Positions 52,343 to 61,436 are shown, counted from the first letter of the stretch. The stretch: DNA of 64,000 nucleotides from Sulfurovum sp. (GCA_027049035.1 JALTVI010000024.1:21982-85981); one strand, 5' to 3'. Notes: generated by a model from the letters alone, not told the origin. Translations and numbers: made by a program.

Positions 52343-52371
52343 ATACTCAGTTGCTCATTGCTCATTGCTCG
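52343..52371. repeat. Heptad tract TTGCTCA
   Basis: ATACTCA, then TTGCTCA, TTGCTCA, TTGCTCG; on the minus strand it begins at the base after the hslU stop codon (52372-52374). Confidence 0.75.
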
Positions 52372-53700
52372 TTAAAGAATATATCTCGTCATATCCTCAT
52401 CTTCGACCACATTGCCGACTTTTTCATCAACCAGCGCCTTGGTAATCGTCACCGTCTCGCCGCTGTGCATGTCGGCTTCGAAGCTTATCTCTTCAAGCAG
52501 CTTCTCCATCACCGTATGCAGCCGTCTTGCACCGATATCTTCGGTCTTTTCGTTTGCAAGTAGCGAATAGTGCGCAATGGCACGCAGCGCCTCCTCTTCA
52601 AACTCCAGCGTTACGCCTTCAACAGCAAGCAGTGCCTGGTACTGCTTGACAAGCGAATGTTTTGGCTCTGTCAGAATGCGGTAGAGGGTCTCTTCATTGA
52701 GGCTCTCAAGCTCCACACGCAGCGGAAAACGCCCCTGTAGCTCCGGAATCAGGTCGCTTGGCTTGCTCAGGTGAAACGCACCTGCAGCAATGAAGAGAAT
52801 ATGGTCGGTATTGACAACCCCCAGCTTCGTGCTCACCGCCGAACCCTCTACGATAGGCAGCAGGTCTCTTTGAACCCCCTCTTTGCTTGGGTCCTGTCTG
52901 CTCTGTGAAGCGGAAGAGACAGCAATCTTGTCCACCTCATCAAGAAAGACGATACCGCCCTTCTCCACCTTTTCGCGCGCCAGCTCTTTGAGTTTCTCCT
53001 CATCGAGCAGCACTTCGCTCGCTTCCTGTTCTAGGATTTTCTTCGCTTCGGCAACGGTCACCTCTTTTTCAGGCCCCTTCTTGCCAAAACCGCCAAGCAC
53101 CTTGACGATCGACTCCTGCACCTGAATCATCTGCGGCGGCAGGCCATCTTCGGGAAGTTCGGCTTTGTTTGGCATATTAACCTTGACCATCAGATGGTCA
53201 AGCTCACCGCGTGCGAACTTCTCCTGCATCTTTGCAAAGGAGGCGTCATACTCTCTTTGCTTCTGCTCGCTTGCACCCTTTGGCAGCGGCGGCAGCAGTT
53301 TTTCGATGATCTTGTTCTCGATGTAGTTGGCGATCTTCTCGCGGTTCTTCTCGTTCTCCTCTTCGCGCACCAGTGCAAGCGAAGTTGCAGCAAGGTCACG
53401 TATCATCGACTCGACATCACGCCCGACAAATCCCACTTCGGTATATTTGCTTGCCTCCACTTTAATGAAAGGCAGGTTCATCATCTTCGCCAGCCGTCTG
53501 GCGATCTCCGTCTTCCCCACACCGGTACTTCCGATCATCAGAATGTTCTTGGGTGTGACATCCTGCTGCATCTCCTCACTTAGCTGCATCCGTCTGTAAC
53601 GGTTACGCAGTGCCACGGCAATCGTCTTCTTGGCATCATCCTGCCCGATCACATACTTGTCCAGATGTCCGACAATCTCTTTTGGTGTCAAATTATCCAA
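52372..53700 (-). CDS. hslU: ATP-dependent protease ATPase subunit HslU (ClpY)
   Basis: AAA+ unfoldase of the HslUV protease, 442 residues. It begins with LTPKEIVGHLDKYVIGQDDAK, Walker A is GSTGVGKTE, Walker B GGIVFLDEVDKIA, and the sensor region PELQGRFPLRVEL. It ends in the RYIL tail that docks into HslV. It is separated from upstream hslV by 154 bp holding structured element copy D, unusual for this normally tight pair. Confidence 0.96.
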   Translation of the reverse strand: MDNLTPKEIVGHLDKYVIGQDDAKKTIAVALRNRYRRMQLSEEMQQDVTPKNILMIGSTGVGKTEIARRLAKMMNLPFIKVEASKYTEVGFVGRDVESMIRDLAATSLALVREEENEKNREKIANYIENKIIEKLLPPLPKGASEQKQREYDASFAKMQEKFARGELDHLMVKVNMPNKAELPEDGLPPQMIQVQESIVKVLGGFGKKGPEKEVTVAEAKKILEQEASEVLLDEEKLKELAREKVEKGGIVFLDEVDKIAVSSASQSRQDPSKEGVQRDLLPIVEGSAVSTKLGVVNTDHILFIAAGAFHLSKPSDLIPELQGRFPLRVELESLNEETLYRILTEPKHSLVKQYQALLAVEGVTLEFEEEALRAIAHYSLLANEKTEDIGARRLHTVMEKLLEEISFEADMHSGETVTITKALVDEKVGNVVEDEDMTRYIL

Positions 53701-53722
53701 TCCAAAATCCTTTATTAGTTTG

Positions 53723-53843
53723 GTTCTTGAGCACTGGTTGTGCAGGTGCGCAGGCGCCCATGTTTGCGAAGCAAGGCGCCGGAGTCACCGACCGCACAAT
53801 TGCGAAAGAACGATTTTTGCGCTACTTTTTCTAAAAAAGTAGC
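53723..53843 (+). repeat. Structured repeat element, copy D
   Basis: 89-nt core 53723-53811. P1 is GTTCTTGAGC with GCGAAAGAAC (6 bp, a tandem G-A mismatch, 2 bp); P2 TTGTGC/GCACAA; P3 GGTG/CACC; P4 GGCGCC/GGCGCC; P5 TTGC-GAA-GCAA, where the closing G-C of the other copies is T-A. The AT-rich hairpin GCTAC...GTAGC is at 53821-53843. It lies inside the hslV-hslU operon, antisense to it. Confidence 0.75.
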
Positions 53844-53854
53844 AAAAGAAAATA

Positions 53855-54385
53855 TCAGAGCTCTAAAATCTTGATATTCGTATTCGTATAGATACACAGC
53901 TCACCCGCAATCTGCAGAGACTCCTCCACCAATTTACGCGGCTCGAGGTCGGCGTGTTTGTCCAGCGCACGTGCAGCGGAGATAGCATAGTTCCCGCCGC
54001 TGCCGATAGCTGCAATTTTACCGTCTTGGGGCTCAACCACATCACCGGTACCGGAGAGTATGAAAATATGCTCACGGTTGAGTACGATCATCATCGCCTC
54101 CAGCTGACGCAGGTGCTTGTCCTTGCGCCACGCTTTGGAAAAGGCGATGACCGACTTGAAAAGATCACCCTTCTTCTCGTTCAAAAATCCCTCGAACATA
54201 TCGAAAAGGTTGAACGCATCGGCTGTCGAACCGGCAAAACCGCCAAGGATCTCACCGTTATAGAGTGTACGGATCTTTGTCGCGTTGCTTTTAAGTACCG
54301 TATCCCCGAATGTTACCTGTCCGTCTCCGCCGATGACCGCTTTGCCGTCAGCCTTGTATCCGAGTATCGTAGTCGCTTCGAACAT
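53855..54385 (-). CDS. hslV: HslV peptidase (ClpQ) with N-terminal propeptide
   Basis: Proteasome-like threonine peptidase of HslUV, 176 residues. The catalytic threonine aligns with the second codon of E. coli HslV but here is Thr5, in [14 protein letters not shown], so four residues must be removed to expose it. [20 protein letters not shown] and [15 protein letters not shown] are family signatures. The start overlaps the rplI stop (TGATG). Confidence 0.95.
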   Translation of the reverse strand: MFEATTILGYKADGKAVIGGDGQVTFGDTVLKSNATKIRTLYNGEILGGFAGSTADAFNLFDMFEGFLNEKKGDLFKSVIAFSKAWRKDKHLRQLEAMMIVLNREHIFILSGTGDVVEPQDGKIAAIGSGGNYAISAARALDKHADLEPRKLVEESLQIAGELCIYTNTNIKILEL

Positions 54386-54828
54386 CAGACACCGACCACT
54401 TCCACTTTCGCATCGGCATGAATGCCGTGTCCAAGCTTGATGTCGACAGTGTGGATACCGGTGGATTTGATCGCCTTTTTGAGGTTGATCTGCTTTTTGT
54501 CCACTTCGATATCAAGCTGCTCTTTGATCGCTGCAGCAATATCGGCATTGCCCACCGAACCTTTGATGCCCACAGGGGCTGCCTGCTTCTCAATGCGTAC
54601 CGTTGCTGCCTCAAGCGCTTTTTTCTCTTTTTCCAGACGCTCCAGCTCCGCTTTGAGTTCAGCCTCTTTGCGTGCCTGCTCCTCCTGCCACTGCGCTACC
54701 ACATCGGGCGTGGCCAGTTTGGCAAGCCCTTTGTTGATGAGGAAGTTCTGCCCGTAGCCGTCTTTGACCTCTTTGATCTCACCCGCTTTGCCGAGTGTTT
54801 TGACATCTTTGATGAGTAAGACTTTCAT
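54385..54828 (-). CDS. rplI: 50S ribosomal protein L9
   Basis: Ribosomal protein bL9 of 147 residues from [17 protein letters not shown] (54828); a 10-residue longer frame has no homology. The N-domain signature is [19 protein letters not shown], followed by the long helix ([20 protein letters not shown]) and the C-domain ending [17 protein letters not shown]. It is the first gene of the leftward rplI-hslVU-era series. Confidence 0.96.
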   Translation of the reverse strand: MKVLLIKDVKTLGKAGEIKEVKDGYGQNFLINKGLAKLATPDVVAQWQEEQARKEAELKAELERLEKEKKALEAATVRIEKQAAPVGIKGSVGNADIAAAIKEQLDIEVDKKQINLKKAIKSTGIHTVDIKLGHGIHADAKVEVVGV

Positions 54829-54939
54829 ATATCCTATCCTTGCATAGTAAATTGACACTATTTTATCGAAACTTTGTTAACACTCTTAACAGCCAATGTG
54901 CTACAATTGCCCAAAATTAAACAGATTGGATACACAGCG

Positions 54940-56889
54940 ATGTTTCAACCCTTTCAGATAGACGACCTTGCAACCTTTCCCAAACGCCTTGAAGCACTGC
55001 TCAACTCGCAGCGCAAAGCGATAGATGCCATCGTAAAGAGCAATGCCGACGACTACCAAAGCGTACTCAAACCGCTGCAGGATATGGATGAGGAACTTGA
55101 GTGTTTCTTCACACCGCTTTCACACCTCAACTCTGTGATGAACTCCGAAGCGACCCAGCAGGCCTATGAAGCCTCACTGCCGCTGCTGAGCAAGTTCGGC
55201 TCCGAAATGGCGCAGAATGTCCCGCTTTTTGAAAAGATAGAGAAGCTCACAGGAGAGACCGCACAGCAGCAGAAGGTCATCGCCAACGATGTGCGTGACT
55301 TCAAACTCTCCGGTATCGACCTGCCCGAAGAGAAGAAGAAGCGTCTTGAAGCGATCAGTCTTGAACTCTCCGAACTCTCCAACGCATTTTCGCAAAACCT
55401 GCTCAACGCGACCAACGCCTACGAACTCATCATAGAGGATGAAAAGGATGTGGAGGGGATGCCCCCGCACGACATCGAAGCGGCAAAAACCCAAATCGAC
55501 GGCAAAACCGTCTACAGATTTACCCTGCAGATCCCAAGCTACCTTGCCTATATGACCTACGGTCCTAACCGCAACTACAGAAAAGAGCTCTCCAAAGCCT
55601 ACAGCACGCGCGCGCCGGAAAATGCCGAAGTGATAGACCGCATCCTTTCACTCAAACAGGAGAAGGCGCACATTCTTGGTTTCGAAAACTATGCACAGTA
55701 CGCGCTTGAGACCAGAGACGCATCCAGCGAAGAGGAGGTGCTCAGCTTCCTCAACACACTTGCCGACGCGGCACTGCCGCAGGCAAAGGAAGAACTCGAT
55801 GAACTCATTGCCTTTGCCAAAGCACTTGACGGCATCGAAGATTTCGCACGCTATGACCTTGCCTACTACTCCGAAAAGCTCAAAAAGGAGAAGTTCGACT
55901 TTGACGATACGATGACCAAACCCTACTTCGAACAGGAGAAGGTACTGGGTGGAATGCTGAATATCGTCTCCGAACTCTTCGGTGTACGCTTTGAAGCGGT
56001 CGATGTGCCCGTCTGGCACGAGTGTGTAAAGAGCTTTGACATCTATGAGGATGACACACTTGCAGGGCGCATCTACTTCGACCTCGAAGCGCGTAAAGAG
56101 AAGCGCGGCGGGGCGTGGATGCACGACTGGGAGACCCACTTTGTCGACCAGAAGGGCACTACACACCTCGCTTCGGCCTTTGTCGTCTGCAACTTCGCTC
56201 CCGCAACGGACACCACCCCGTCGCTGCTGCGACACGACGATGTGGTCACCCTCTTTCACGAAATGGGGCACGCCATTCACCATCTCTTTGGCAAGTGTGA
56301 AGAGCGCTCCGTAAGCGGCATCAACGGCGTGGCGTGGGATGTGGTGGAGTTCCCCTCACAGTTTCTTGAGAACTTCGCCTACGAAGAAGCCATTTTGAAG
56401 CGTTTCGGCTTTCATTACGAAAGCGGTGAAGCGATCCCCGAAACACTGATGCGAAAGATCAAAGAGACCAAGAACTTCCAGGCAGCCCTCGGCATTCTGC
56501 GCCAGGTGGAGTTCTCGCTCTTTGATTTTATATTGCACCAGAAGCTCTATCAGGGAGGAGAGGTGCAGGCACTGCTTGATAGTATACGCGAAAAGACATC
56601 CCTGCTCAAACCGCCAAGCTACGACCGATTCCAGCACGGTTTTGCCCACATCTTTGCAGGTGGGTATGCTGCGGGGTACTACTCCTACAAATGGGCCGAA
56701 GTGCTCAGTGCAGATGCGTTTTTCGCCTGTCTGGATGAAAAAGAGGGCTTTGACAGAACAAGAGCCATAGAGTACAAGGCACACATCCTTAGTAACGGCG
56801 GCGCAAAAGAGATGAGCAAACTCTACCAAGAGTGGCTTGGACGCAAGCCGAAAGTAGAAAGTCTTCTGAAACTCTATGAGATCGTATAA
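54940..56889 (+). CDS. prlC: Oligopeptidase A (M3 family metallopeptidase)
   Basis: Cytoplasmic zinc endopeptidase degrading signal peptides and short peptides. The start MFQPFQIDDL at 54940 is preferred over an upstream ATG lacking homology, giving 649 residues. The zinc motif is LFHEMGHAIHHLFG (HExxH), with the downstream Glu in WDVVEFPSQFLENF. HGFAHIFAGGYAAGYYSY is the family C-terminal signature. It is divergent from rplI and followed by a small membrane protein. Confidence 0.93.
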   Translation: MFQPFQIDDLATFPKRLEALLNSQRKAIDAIVKSNADDYQSVLKPLQDMDEELECFFTPLSHLNSVMNSEATQQAYEASLPLLSKFGSEMAQNVPLFEKIEKLTGETAQQQKVIANDVRDFKLSGIDLPEEKKKRLEAISLELSELSNAFSQNLLNATNAYELIIEDEKDVEGMPPHDIEAAKTQIDGKTVYRFTLQIPSYLAYMTYGPNRNYRKELSKAYSTRAPENAEVIDRILSLKQEKAHILGFENYAQYALETRDASSEEEVLSFLNTLADAALPQAKEELDELIAFAKALDGIEDFARYDLAYYSEKLKKEKFDFDDTMTKPYFEQEKVLGGMLNIVSELFGVRFEAVDVPVWHECVKSFDIYEDDTLAGRIYFDLEARKEKRGGAWMHDWETHFVDQKGTTHLASAFVVCNFAPATDTTPSLLRHDDVVTLFHEMGHAIHHLFGKCEERSVSGINGVAWDVVEFPSQFLENFAYEEAILKRFGFHYESGEAIPETLMRKIKETKNFQAALGILRQVEFSLFDFILHQKLYQGGEVQALLDSIREKTSLLKPPSYDRFQHGFAHIFAGGYAAGYYSYKWAEVLSADAFFACLDEKEGFDRTRAIEYKAHILSNGGAKEMSKLYQEWLGRKPKVESLLKLYEIV

Positions 56890-56901
56890 GGAAAAGAAAG
56901 A

Positions 56902-57417
56902 ATGAAAGAGTATGGTTATCTTCTGCTTACCATCATCGCCATCTTCGGCATCATTCTTGCCGGAGCCTACTTCAGCCCCACCTTTGAAGAGCAGAAGAGT
57001 TTTCTCGAACTCTTCTACCTCAGCGGTGCGCTGCTTTTTGTCTTCTCTGCACTGGTGATTTTCGCTACCATCGGCTTTGGCTCCTTTGCCATCTACGGCG
57101 CCATCTTCCTTGCTGCGGTTATGGGCATTTACGGTGTTGAGGGTGCCGTGCTGGTGGTTGTGCTCACCTACATTACCTGGGGCTCCATCTTCGCCATGCA
57201 GGTGCTGCTCTTCTACCACCGTCTCAAAAGTGCCGTGGAGTGGTTCGAGGCACGTTACACCTACAAATCGTTCAAGTACGAATACTACGTCTTCTACCCG
57301 ATGTTCTGGGTTGCATACATCTTTCTGGAGTTCATTCCAAGTATCATTTACAGAGAGGATTTTCTGAAGTTCACCCCGTCAAGCGTGTTGGAGGAGATGC
57401 GTCAGCTTCTGAAGTGA
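56902..57417 (+). CDS. Hypothetical membrane protein
   Basis: A 171-residue protein with about four or five predicted membrane helices: LLLTIIAIFGIILAGAYF, LFYLSGALLFVFSALVIF, YGAIFLAAVMGIYGVEGAVL, VLTYITWGSIFAMQVLLF and a C-terminal YPMFWVAYIFLEFIPSIIY. I do not recognise the family. It starts 12 bp after prlC with GGAAAAGAAAG between, so it is co-transcribed. No enzymatic motif is seen. Confidence 0.65.
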   Translation: MKEYGYLLLTIIAIFGIILAGAYFSPTFEEQKSFLELFYLSGALLFVFSALVIFATIGFGSFAIYGAIFLAAVMGIYGVEGAVLVVVLTYITWGSIFAMQVLLFYHRLKSAVEWFEARYTYKSFKYEYYVFYPMFWVAYIFLEFIPSIIYREDFLKFTPSSVLEEMRQLLK

Positions 57418-57465
57418 CGCATTGAGTAAACGGAAGCGAAGTCATCACTTCCTTTGGCAGGCTGC

Positions 57466-58809
57466 CTACTTCTTGGGGGTGCTGGTATTGCCAAATCCGA
57501 AGAAGCGTTTGATACGCTCACAGATCGTCATAGACTTTGTCTCGATACGGCACACTTCCGTCTCTTCGTAATCGCCTACCAGCGTCTTAATACGCTCAGG
57601 CTGCTTCTTGCCCTCGATAATGAAACGCAGCGCGTTGAGGCGAATGAATCCTTCGGCATCTTTCTGGTTGTAGACATCGTCCGCTTCAAAAGTCGAGTGC
57701 TCTTCGGAGTAGAGTGAGTTCTCAGACTTGCGTCCTACAACGATGACATTACCTTTGTAGAGCTTGAGGCGTACTTCACCGTTTACCTGCTCCTGTGTCG
57801 CATCGATAGCCGCCTGCATCATACGGCGCTCCGGAGACCACCACAGACCGTTGTAGATCAGCTTGGCATACTTTGGCATCATCTCGTCTTTGGCGTGCGC
57901 CTCTTCACGGTCAAGCGTGATAGACTCGATCGCGCGGTGCGCCTTGAGCATAATGGTTCCGCCCGGTGTTTCGTAACATCCACGCGCTTTCATTCCTACC
58001 ATTCGGTTCTCAACGATGTCGATACGCCCGATACCGTGCTTCTTGCCGTAGGTGTTGAGTGTCTCAAGGATCGTCGCGGGTGTCATCTCTTCGCCGTTGA
58101 TCGCTACAGGATCCCCATGCTTGTAGGTGATAGTAATGTACTCGGGCTTGTCCGGCGCCTCTTCGGGAGAGACAGACCAGAGCCACATATCCTCTTCAGG
58201 CTCGTTGTAAGGGTTCTCCAGCCACTCACCCTCGTAGGAGATATGCAGCAGGTTTGCATCCATCGAGTAAGGCTTTGGCTTCCCTTTTCCGTCGATATCG
58301 ATGCCGTGTGCCTTGGCATACTCCAGCAGCTTCGTTCGGGAGTTGAGATCCCACTCTCTCCAGGGTGCGATCACCGCGATATCCGGATCGAGCGCAAGGT
58401 AGCCAAGCTCAAAACGCACCTGGTCGTTTCCTTTGCCTGTCGCACCGTGAGAGACGGCATCTGCACCTGTCTCATGCGCGATCTCGATCTGCTTTTTCGC
58501 AATGAGCGGACGGGCGATAGAGGTACCCAGCAGATACTCCCCTTCGTAAATCGCATTGGCTCTGAACATCGGGAAGACAAAGTCTTTGACAAACTCTTCA
58601 CGCAGGTCAAGGATGAAGATGTTTTCAGGTTTGATACCCATATCGAGTGCCTTCTGACGCGCAGGCTCCACCTCTTCGCCCTGCCCCAGGTCTGCGGTGA
58701 ATGTCACCACTTCACAGTTGTACTCATCCTGCAGCCACTTGAGGATGATACTCGTATCGAGTCCGCCGCTGTACGCCAGTACCGCTTTTTTGATCTCTCT
58801 TTTTGCCAT
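57466..58809 (-). CDS. argG: Argininosuccinate synthase with C-terminal extension
   Basis: Joins citrulline and aspartate in arginine synthesis. The PP-loop is [13 protein letters not shown] (residues ~11-23), followed by [14 protein letters not shown] and the conserved [19 protein letters not shown]. At 447 residues it is about 40 longer than typical bacterial ArgG (~400-410). The extra tail after [12 protein letters not shown] contains two cysteines and ends [12 protein letters not shown]. It is convergent with the membrane-protein gene. Confidence 0.94.
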   Translation of the reverse strand: MAKREIKKAVLAYSGGLDTSIILKWLQDEYNCEVVTFTADLGQGEEVEPARQKALDMGIKPENIFILDLREEFVKDFVFPMFRANAIYEGEYLLGTSIARPLIAKKQIEIAHETGADAVSHGATGKGNDQVRFELGYLALDPDIAVIAPWREWDLNSRTKLLEYAKAHGIDIDGKGKPKPYSMDANLLHISYEGEWLENPYNEPEEDMWLWSVSPEEAPDKPEYITITYKHGDPVAINGEEMTPATILETLNTYGKKHGIGRIDIVENRMVGMKARGCYETPGGTIMLKAHRAIESITLDREEAHAKDEMMPKYAKLIYNGLWWSPERRMMQAAIDATQEQVNGEVRLKLYKGNVIVVGRKSENSLYSEEHSTFEADDVYNQKDAEGFIRLNALRFIIEGKKQPERIKTLVGDYEETEVCRIETKSMTICERIKRFFGFGNTSTPKK

Positions 58810-58867
58810 TTTTCAGCCTTCTAAAAAAATAATATTGCCGCGATTTTAGCGTAAATTTGGTTAAGAG

Positions 58868-59206
58868 CTACACAAAGCCCCACTTCTTCAGAATGATATC
58901 GAGTATCGGCTTCTTATACGCCCCCGTATGCCGAAAGACCTCATTGCCTTCGGCATCGAAAAATATCTGCGTCGGCATCTCTTTGAGTTTGTAGATATCA
59001 CGGCTTACAATGCGCTCTTTCTGCCCGTCGATCGCATAGATCTGAAACTCCGGATGCTCCTCGAGCACCTGCGCGAAGACTTTTGACATCGCGATACAGC
59101 TGTAGCAGTGGCTCATCCCGAATGCCAGAATGGTCGGTTTGCCGTTTCCGATATTGTGCTTGATGTTTTTGTATTCGCTTACAGGCATAGGCTGATGTTC
59201 TGCCAT
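58868..59206 (-). CDS. Thioredoxin-like protein
   Basis: A 112-residue thioredoxin fold with active site CYSC (AFGMSHCYSCIAMSKVF, ~34-37) and cis-proline in LKEMPTQIFFDAEG. There is no signal peptide. The short N-terminal extension MAEHQPMPVSEYKNIKH is not part of the fold. Similar small proteins are common in Campylobacterota, probably for redox maintenance of an unidentified partner. Confidence 0.8.
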   Translation of the reverse strand: MAEHQPMPVSEYKNIKHNIGNGKPTILAFGMSHCYSCIAMSKVFAQVLEEHPEFQIYAIDGQKERIVSRDIYKLKEMPTQIFFDAEGNEVFRHTGAYKKPILDIILKKWGFV

Positions 59207-59265
59207 CTCGCTCTCCTAATGACTTATTGGCTATAATTTATCCAATTTATCTTTAAAGGGTTGCC

Positions 59266-60048
59266 ATGAAACTGGGTGTCAACATCGACCACATCGCCGT
59301 TTTGAGAGAGGCGCGCCGCATCGCAGACCCCGATCCGCTCGATGCACTGAGCATCTGCAAGCGTGCGGGAGCCGATCAGATCACGATCCACCTGCGTGAA
59401 GACCGACGCCATATGCAAGATAGTGATGCCAAAAACATCATCGAACTCTCTGCACTCCCTGTCAACCTCGAATGCGCCATAGAGCCAACCATGATCGACA
59501 TCGCCTGCTCTCTTCGACCACATCGTGTCACCCTCGTTCCCGAAAAGCGCGAAGAGGTCACCACAGAGGGCGGTCTTGCCGTTACCGGCGATCAGCCAAG
59601 GCTCAAAGAGGCGATCAGGCGGCTGCAGGAGGAGGAGATAGAGGTCTCCCTCTTCATCGATCCTGACCTCGATGCCGTACGGGCTTCGGTTGACCTGCAC
59701 GTAGAGTGGATAGAGTTCCATACCGGAAAATATGCCAACATCTACGCCATGCTCTACGGCAACCTCGCCAACACCCACCACACCATCAAGGAGCTTGAAC
59801 TGCCAAGAAAGGTACTCAGGCAGATGTGCGAGGACGAACTACGCAACCTCAGACTGCTAAGCTGCGATGCTATGGAGCTCGGTCTCAAGGTCGCCGCAGG
59901 CCACGGCCTGAACTACCAAAACGTCAAGGAGGTCGTCGAAATCGAAACGATCGAAGAGCTCAATATCGGGCAGAGTATCATTGCAAGAAGTGTCTATACG
60001 GGGCTGGAGCAGGCGATTTTGGATATGAAAGCGTTGTTGATACGCTAA
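59266..60048 (+). CDS. pdxJ: Pyridoxine 5'-phosphate synthase
   Basis: Condenses 1-deoxyxylulose 5-phosphate with the PdxA product to form pyridoxine 5'-phosphate. A TIM barrel of 260 residues: KLGVNIDHIAVLREARR at the start, then ADQITIHLREDRRHMQDSD, NLECAIEP and AAGHGLNYQNVKEV with phosphate-binding residues. It is followed by pdxA, the preceding pathway step, separated by 296 bp of repeat DNA. Confidence 0.96.
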   Translation: MKLGVNIDHIAVLREARRIADPDPLDALSICKRAGADQITIHLREDRRHMQDSDAKNIIELSALPVNLECAIEPTMIDIACSLRPHRVTLVPEKREEVTTEGGLAVTGDQPRLKEAIRRLQEEEIEVSLFIDPDLDAVRASVDLHVEWIEFHTGKYANIYAMLYGNLANTHHTIKELELPRKVLRQMCEDELRNLRLLSCDAMELGLKVAAGHGLNYQNVKEVVEIETIEELNIGQSIIARSVYTGLEQAILDMKALLIR

Positions 60049-60050
60049 AA

Positions 60051-60171
60051 GCGTTCAGCGTTCAGCGTTCAGCGTTCAGCGTTCAGCGTTCAGCGTTCAG
60101 CGTTCAGCGTTCAGCGTTCAGCGTTCAGCGTTCAGCGTTCAGCGTTCAGCGTTCAGCGTTCAGCGTTCAGC
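60051..60171. repeat. Tandem heptad GCGTTCA (~17 units)
   Basis: Seventeen perfect copies of GCGTTCA starting 3 bp after the pdxJ stop, the longest and purest array in the window, hence the best candidate for length variation. The reverse complement, GCTGAAC units, carries TGA in every frame; the forward strand carries no stop. Confidence 0.95.
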
Positions 60172-60234
60172 TAGAACGATTTCATAGAAAAGCTTAATTT
60201 GTCAAGGAAATCTGACAAAAATCACGCGTTATCA

Positions 60235-60309
60235 GCTTTTCTTTTTTCTTTGCTTCGTTTCTCTTTTTCTTTGTGCTGGTACAAAGAAAAAAGAAATGAA
60301 GAGAAAAGC
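60235..60309. repeat. Long pyrimidine/purine hairpin upstream of pdxA
   Basis: Inner stem TTTTTCTTTGT (60264-60274) with ACAAAGAAAAA (60281-60291), loop GCTGGT; outer arms GCTTTTC (60235-60241) and GAAAAGC (60303-60309). A smaller hairpin TTTGTCA/TGACAAA precedes it at 60198-60219. Confidence 0.6.
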
Positions 60310-60344
60310 CCGACACGGTTTGAAATACAAAAAGGCAAACAACA

Positions 60345-61286
60345 ATGCAAAAGAAAAAAGTAGCCGTTTCTATCGGCGACCTCAACGGTATCGGTATCCA
60401 GCTGGCACTGGAAAATCATCACACCATCAAAAAGCTCGTCGCCCCCCTCTACTGCATAGACAATACCATGCTACAGCAGGCAGCCAAACTGTTGCAACTG
60501 CCCATACCCGATGATTTTCAGACAGTTGACACTATTGCCCCAGCCTTCACCATCGAACCGGGCACTGTTTCCGCACAAAGCGGCGCTTATGCCTACGCCT
60601 CTTTTGTCAAAACTGTCGAAATGGCAAGAGAAAAAAAGGTTGATGCTATCGTCACCCTCCCCATCCACAAAAAGGCGTGGGAAGCTGCGGGAGTGAAGTA
60701 CAAAGGCCACACCGACGCCCTGCGCGACTTCTTCGATGCCGATGCCATTATGATGCTGGGCTGCCCCAAGATGTATGTCGCCCTCTTTACCGAACACATC
60801 CCCCTCAGAGAAGTAGCTGACAGCATCAGCGAAAAAGATCTGACACGTTTTTTAGTCGATTTCTACAACACAGCCAAACCCACCTCCACCGTAGCTGTCC
60901 TCGGACTCAACCCCCACGCAGGCGACGACGGCGTGCTCGGCAACGAAGAAAAATTTATTACAAATGCCATAAACAATGCAAACCAAACACTCAGTGCTCA
61001 GCACTCAACGCTCAACACTCCGTTTACCGGCCCTTTGGTTCCCGACGTCGCCTTCACCCCCAACATACGAAAGCGCTACACCCACTATGTCGCAATGTAT
61101 CACGACCAGGGACTCGCCCCACTCAAGGCACTCTACTTTGATGAAGGTATCAACGTCTCACTCAACCTGCCCATACTCCGCACATCGGTCGATCATGGTA
61201 CAGCGTTTGATATTGCCTACAAAGGGAAAAAGGTCAATGGAATGAGTTATATCAATGCGGTAAAATATATAGCGGGTAGCGGGTAG
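60345..61286 (+). CDS. pdxA: 4-hydroxythreonine-4-phosphate dehydrogenase with repeat-derived insert
   Basis: Oxidises 4-phosphohydroxy-L-threonine in the DXP-dependent vitamin B6 pathway; 313 residues. Family motifs are VSIGDLNGIGIQ (start), the metal/substrate site YKGHTDALRDFF, LGLNPHAGDDGVLGNEE, AMYHDQGLAPLKAL and LRTSVDHGTAFDIA. Between NAINNAN and FTGPLVPD an unusual stretch QTLSAQHSTLN is encoded by four 7-bp units of the intergenic heptad family (60989-61016). The C-terminal AGSG and the TAG stop lie inside a second heptad array. Confidence 0.93.
   Translation: MQKKKVAVSIGDLNGIGIQLALENHHTIKKLVAPLYCIDNTMLQQAAKLLQLPIPDDFQTVDTIAPAFTIEPGTVSAQSGAYAYASFVKTVEMAREKKVDAIVTLPIHKKAWEAAGVKYKGHTDALRDFFDADAIMMLGCPKMYVALFTEHIPLREVADSISEKDLTRFLVDFYNTAKPTSTVAVLGLNPHAGDDGVLGNEEKFITNAINNANQTLSAQHSTLNTPFTGPLVPDVAFTPNIRKRYTHYVAMYHDQGLAPLKALYFDEGINVSLNLPILRTSVDHGTAFDIAYKGKKVNGMSYINAVKYIAGSG
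60989..61016. repeat. Heptad tract inside the pdxA coding region
   Basis: ACTCAGT, GCTCAGC, ACTCAAC, GCTCAAC: the same unit family as the intergenic tract at 24395-24422, here translated in frame. Confidence 0.75.
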
Positions 61287-61310
61287 CGGGTAGCGGGTAG
61301 CGGGTAGCGG
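61272..61310. repeat. Tandem heptad GCGGGTA (5 units)
   Basis: Five perfect units plus GCGG. The pdxA stop TAG (61284-61286) is provided by the second unit; the unit carries TAG in all three forward frames. Confidence 0.92.
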
Positions 61311-61389
61311 AGTTTTCAATAGGTTATATAATGGAGGGCTTAATCACTTCAATAAAACAGTAGCTTTTCGCCAGAAAAGCATACCTTAA

Positions 61390-61410
61390 CTCCTCACTCC
61401 TAATTCTTCA
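61390..61410. repeat. Heptad tract CTCCTCA-CTCCTAA-TTCTTCA
   Basis: Three degenerate 7-mers directly beside the hairpin at 61411-61436, beyond the stop of the leftward Cys-rich gene. Confidence 0.55.
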
Positions 61411-61436
61411 CGCTGTTTTGCCTCAGCAAAACAGCG
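61411..61436. terminator. Hairpin containing the stop codon of the Cys-rich gene
   Basis: CGCTGTTTTGC-CTCA-GCAAAACAGCG, a perfect 11-bp stem. The TGA of the leftward 75-residue gene lies in the loop, so the last codons form one arm. Confidence 0.6.

Noticed and set aside
60051..60171. CRISPR array
   Set aside because: The repeats are 7 bp, directly adjoining and without spacers; no cas genes are present.
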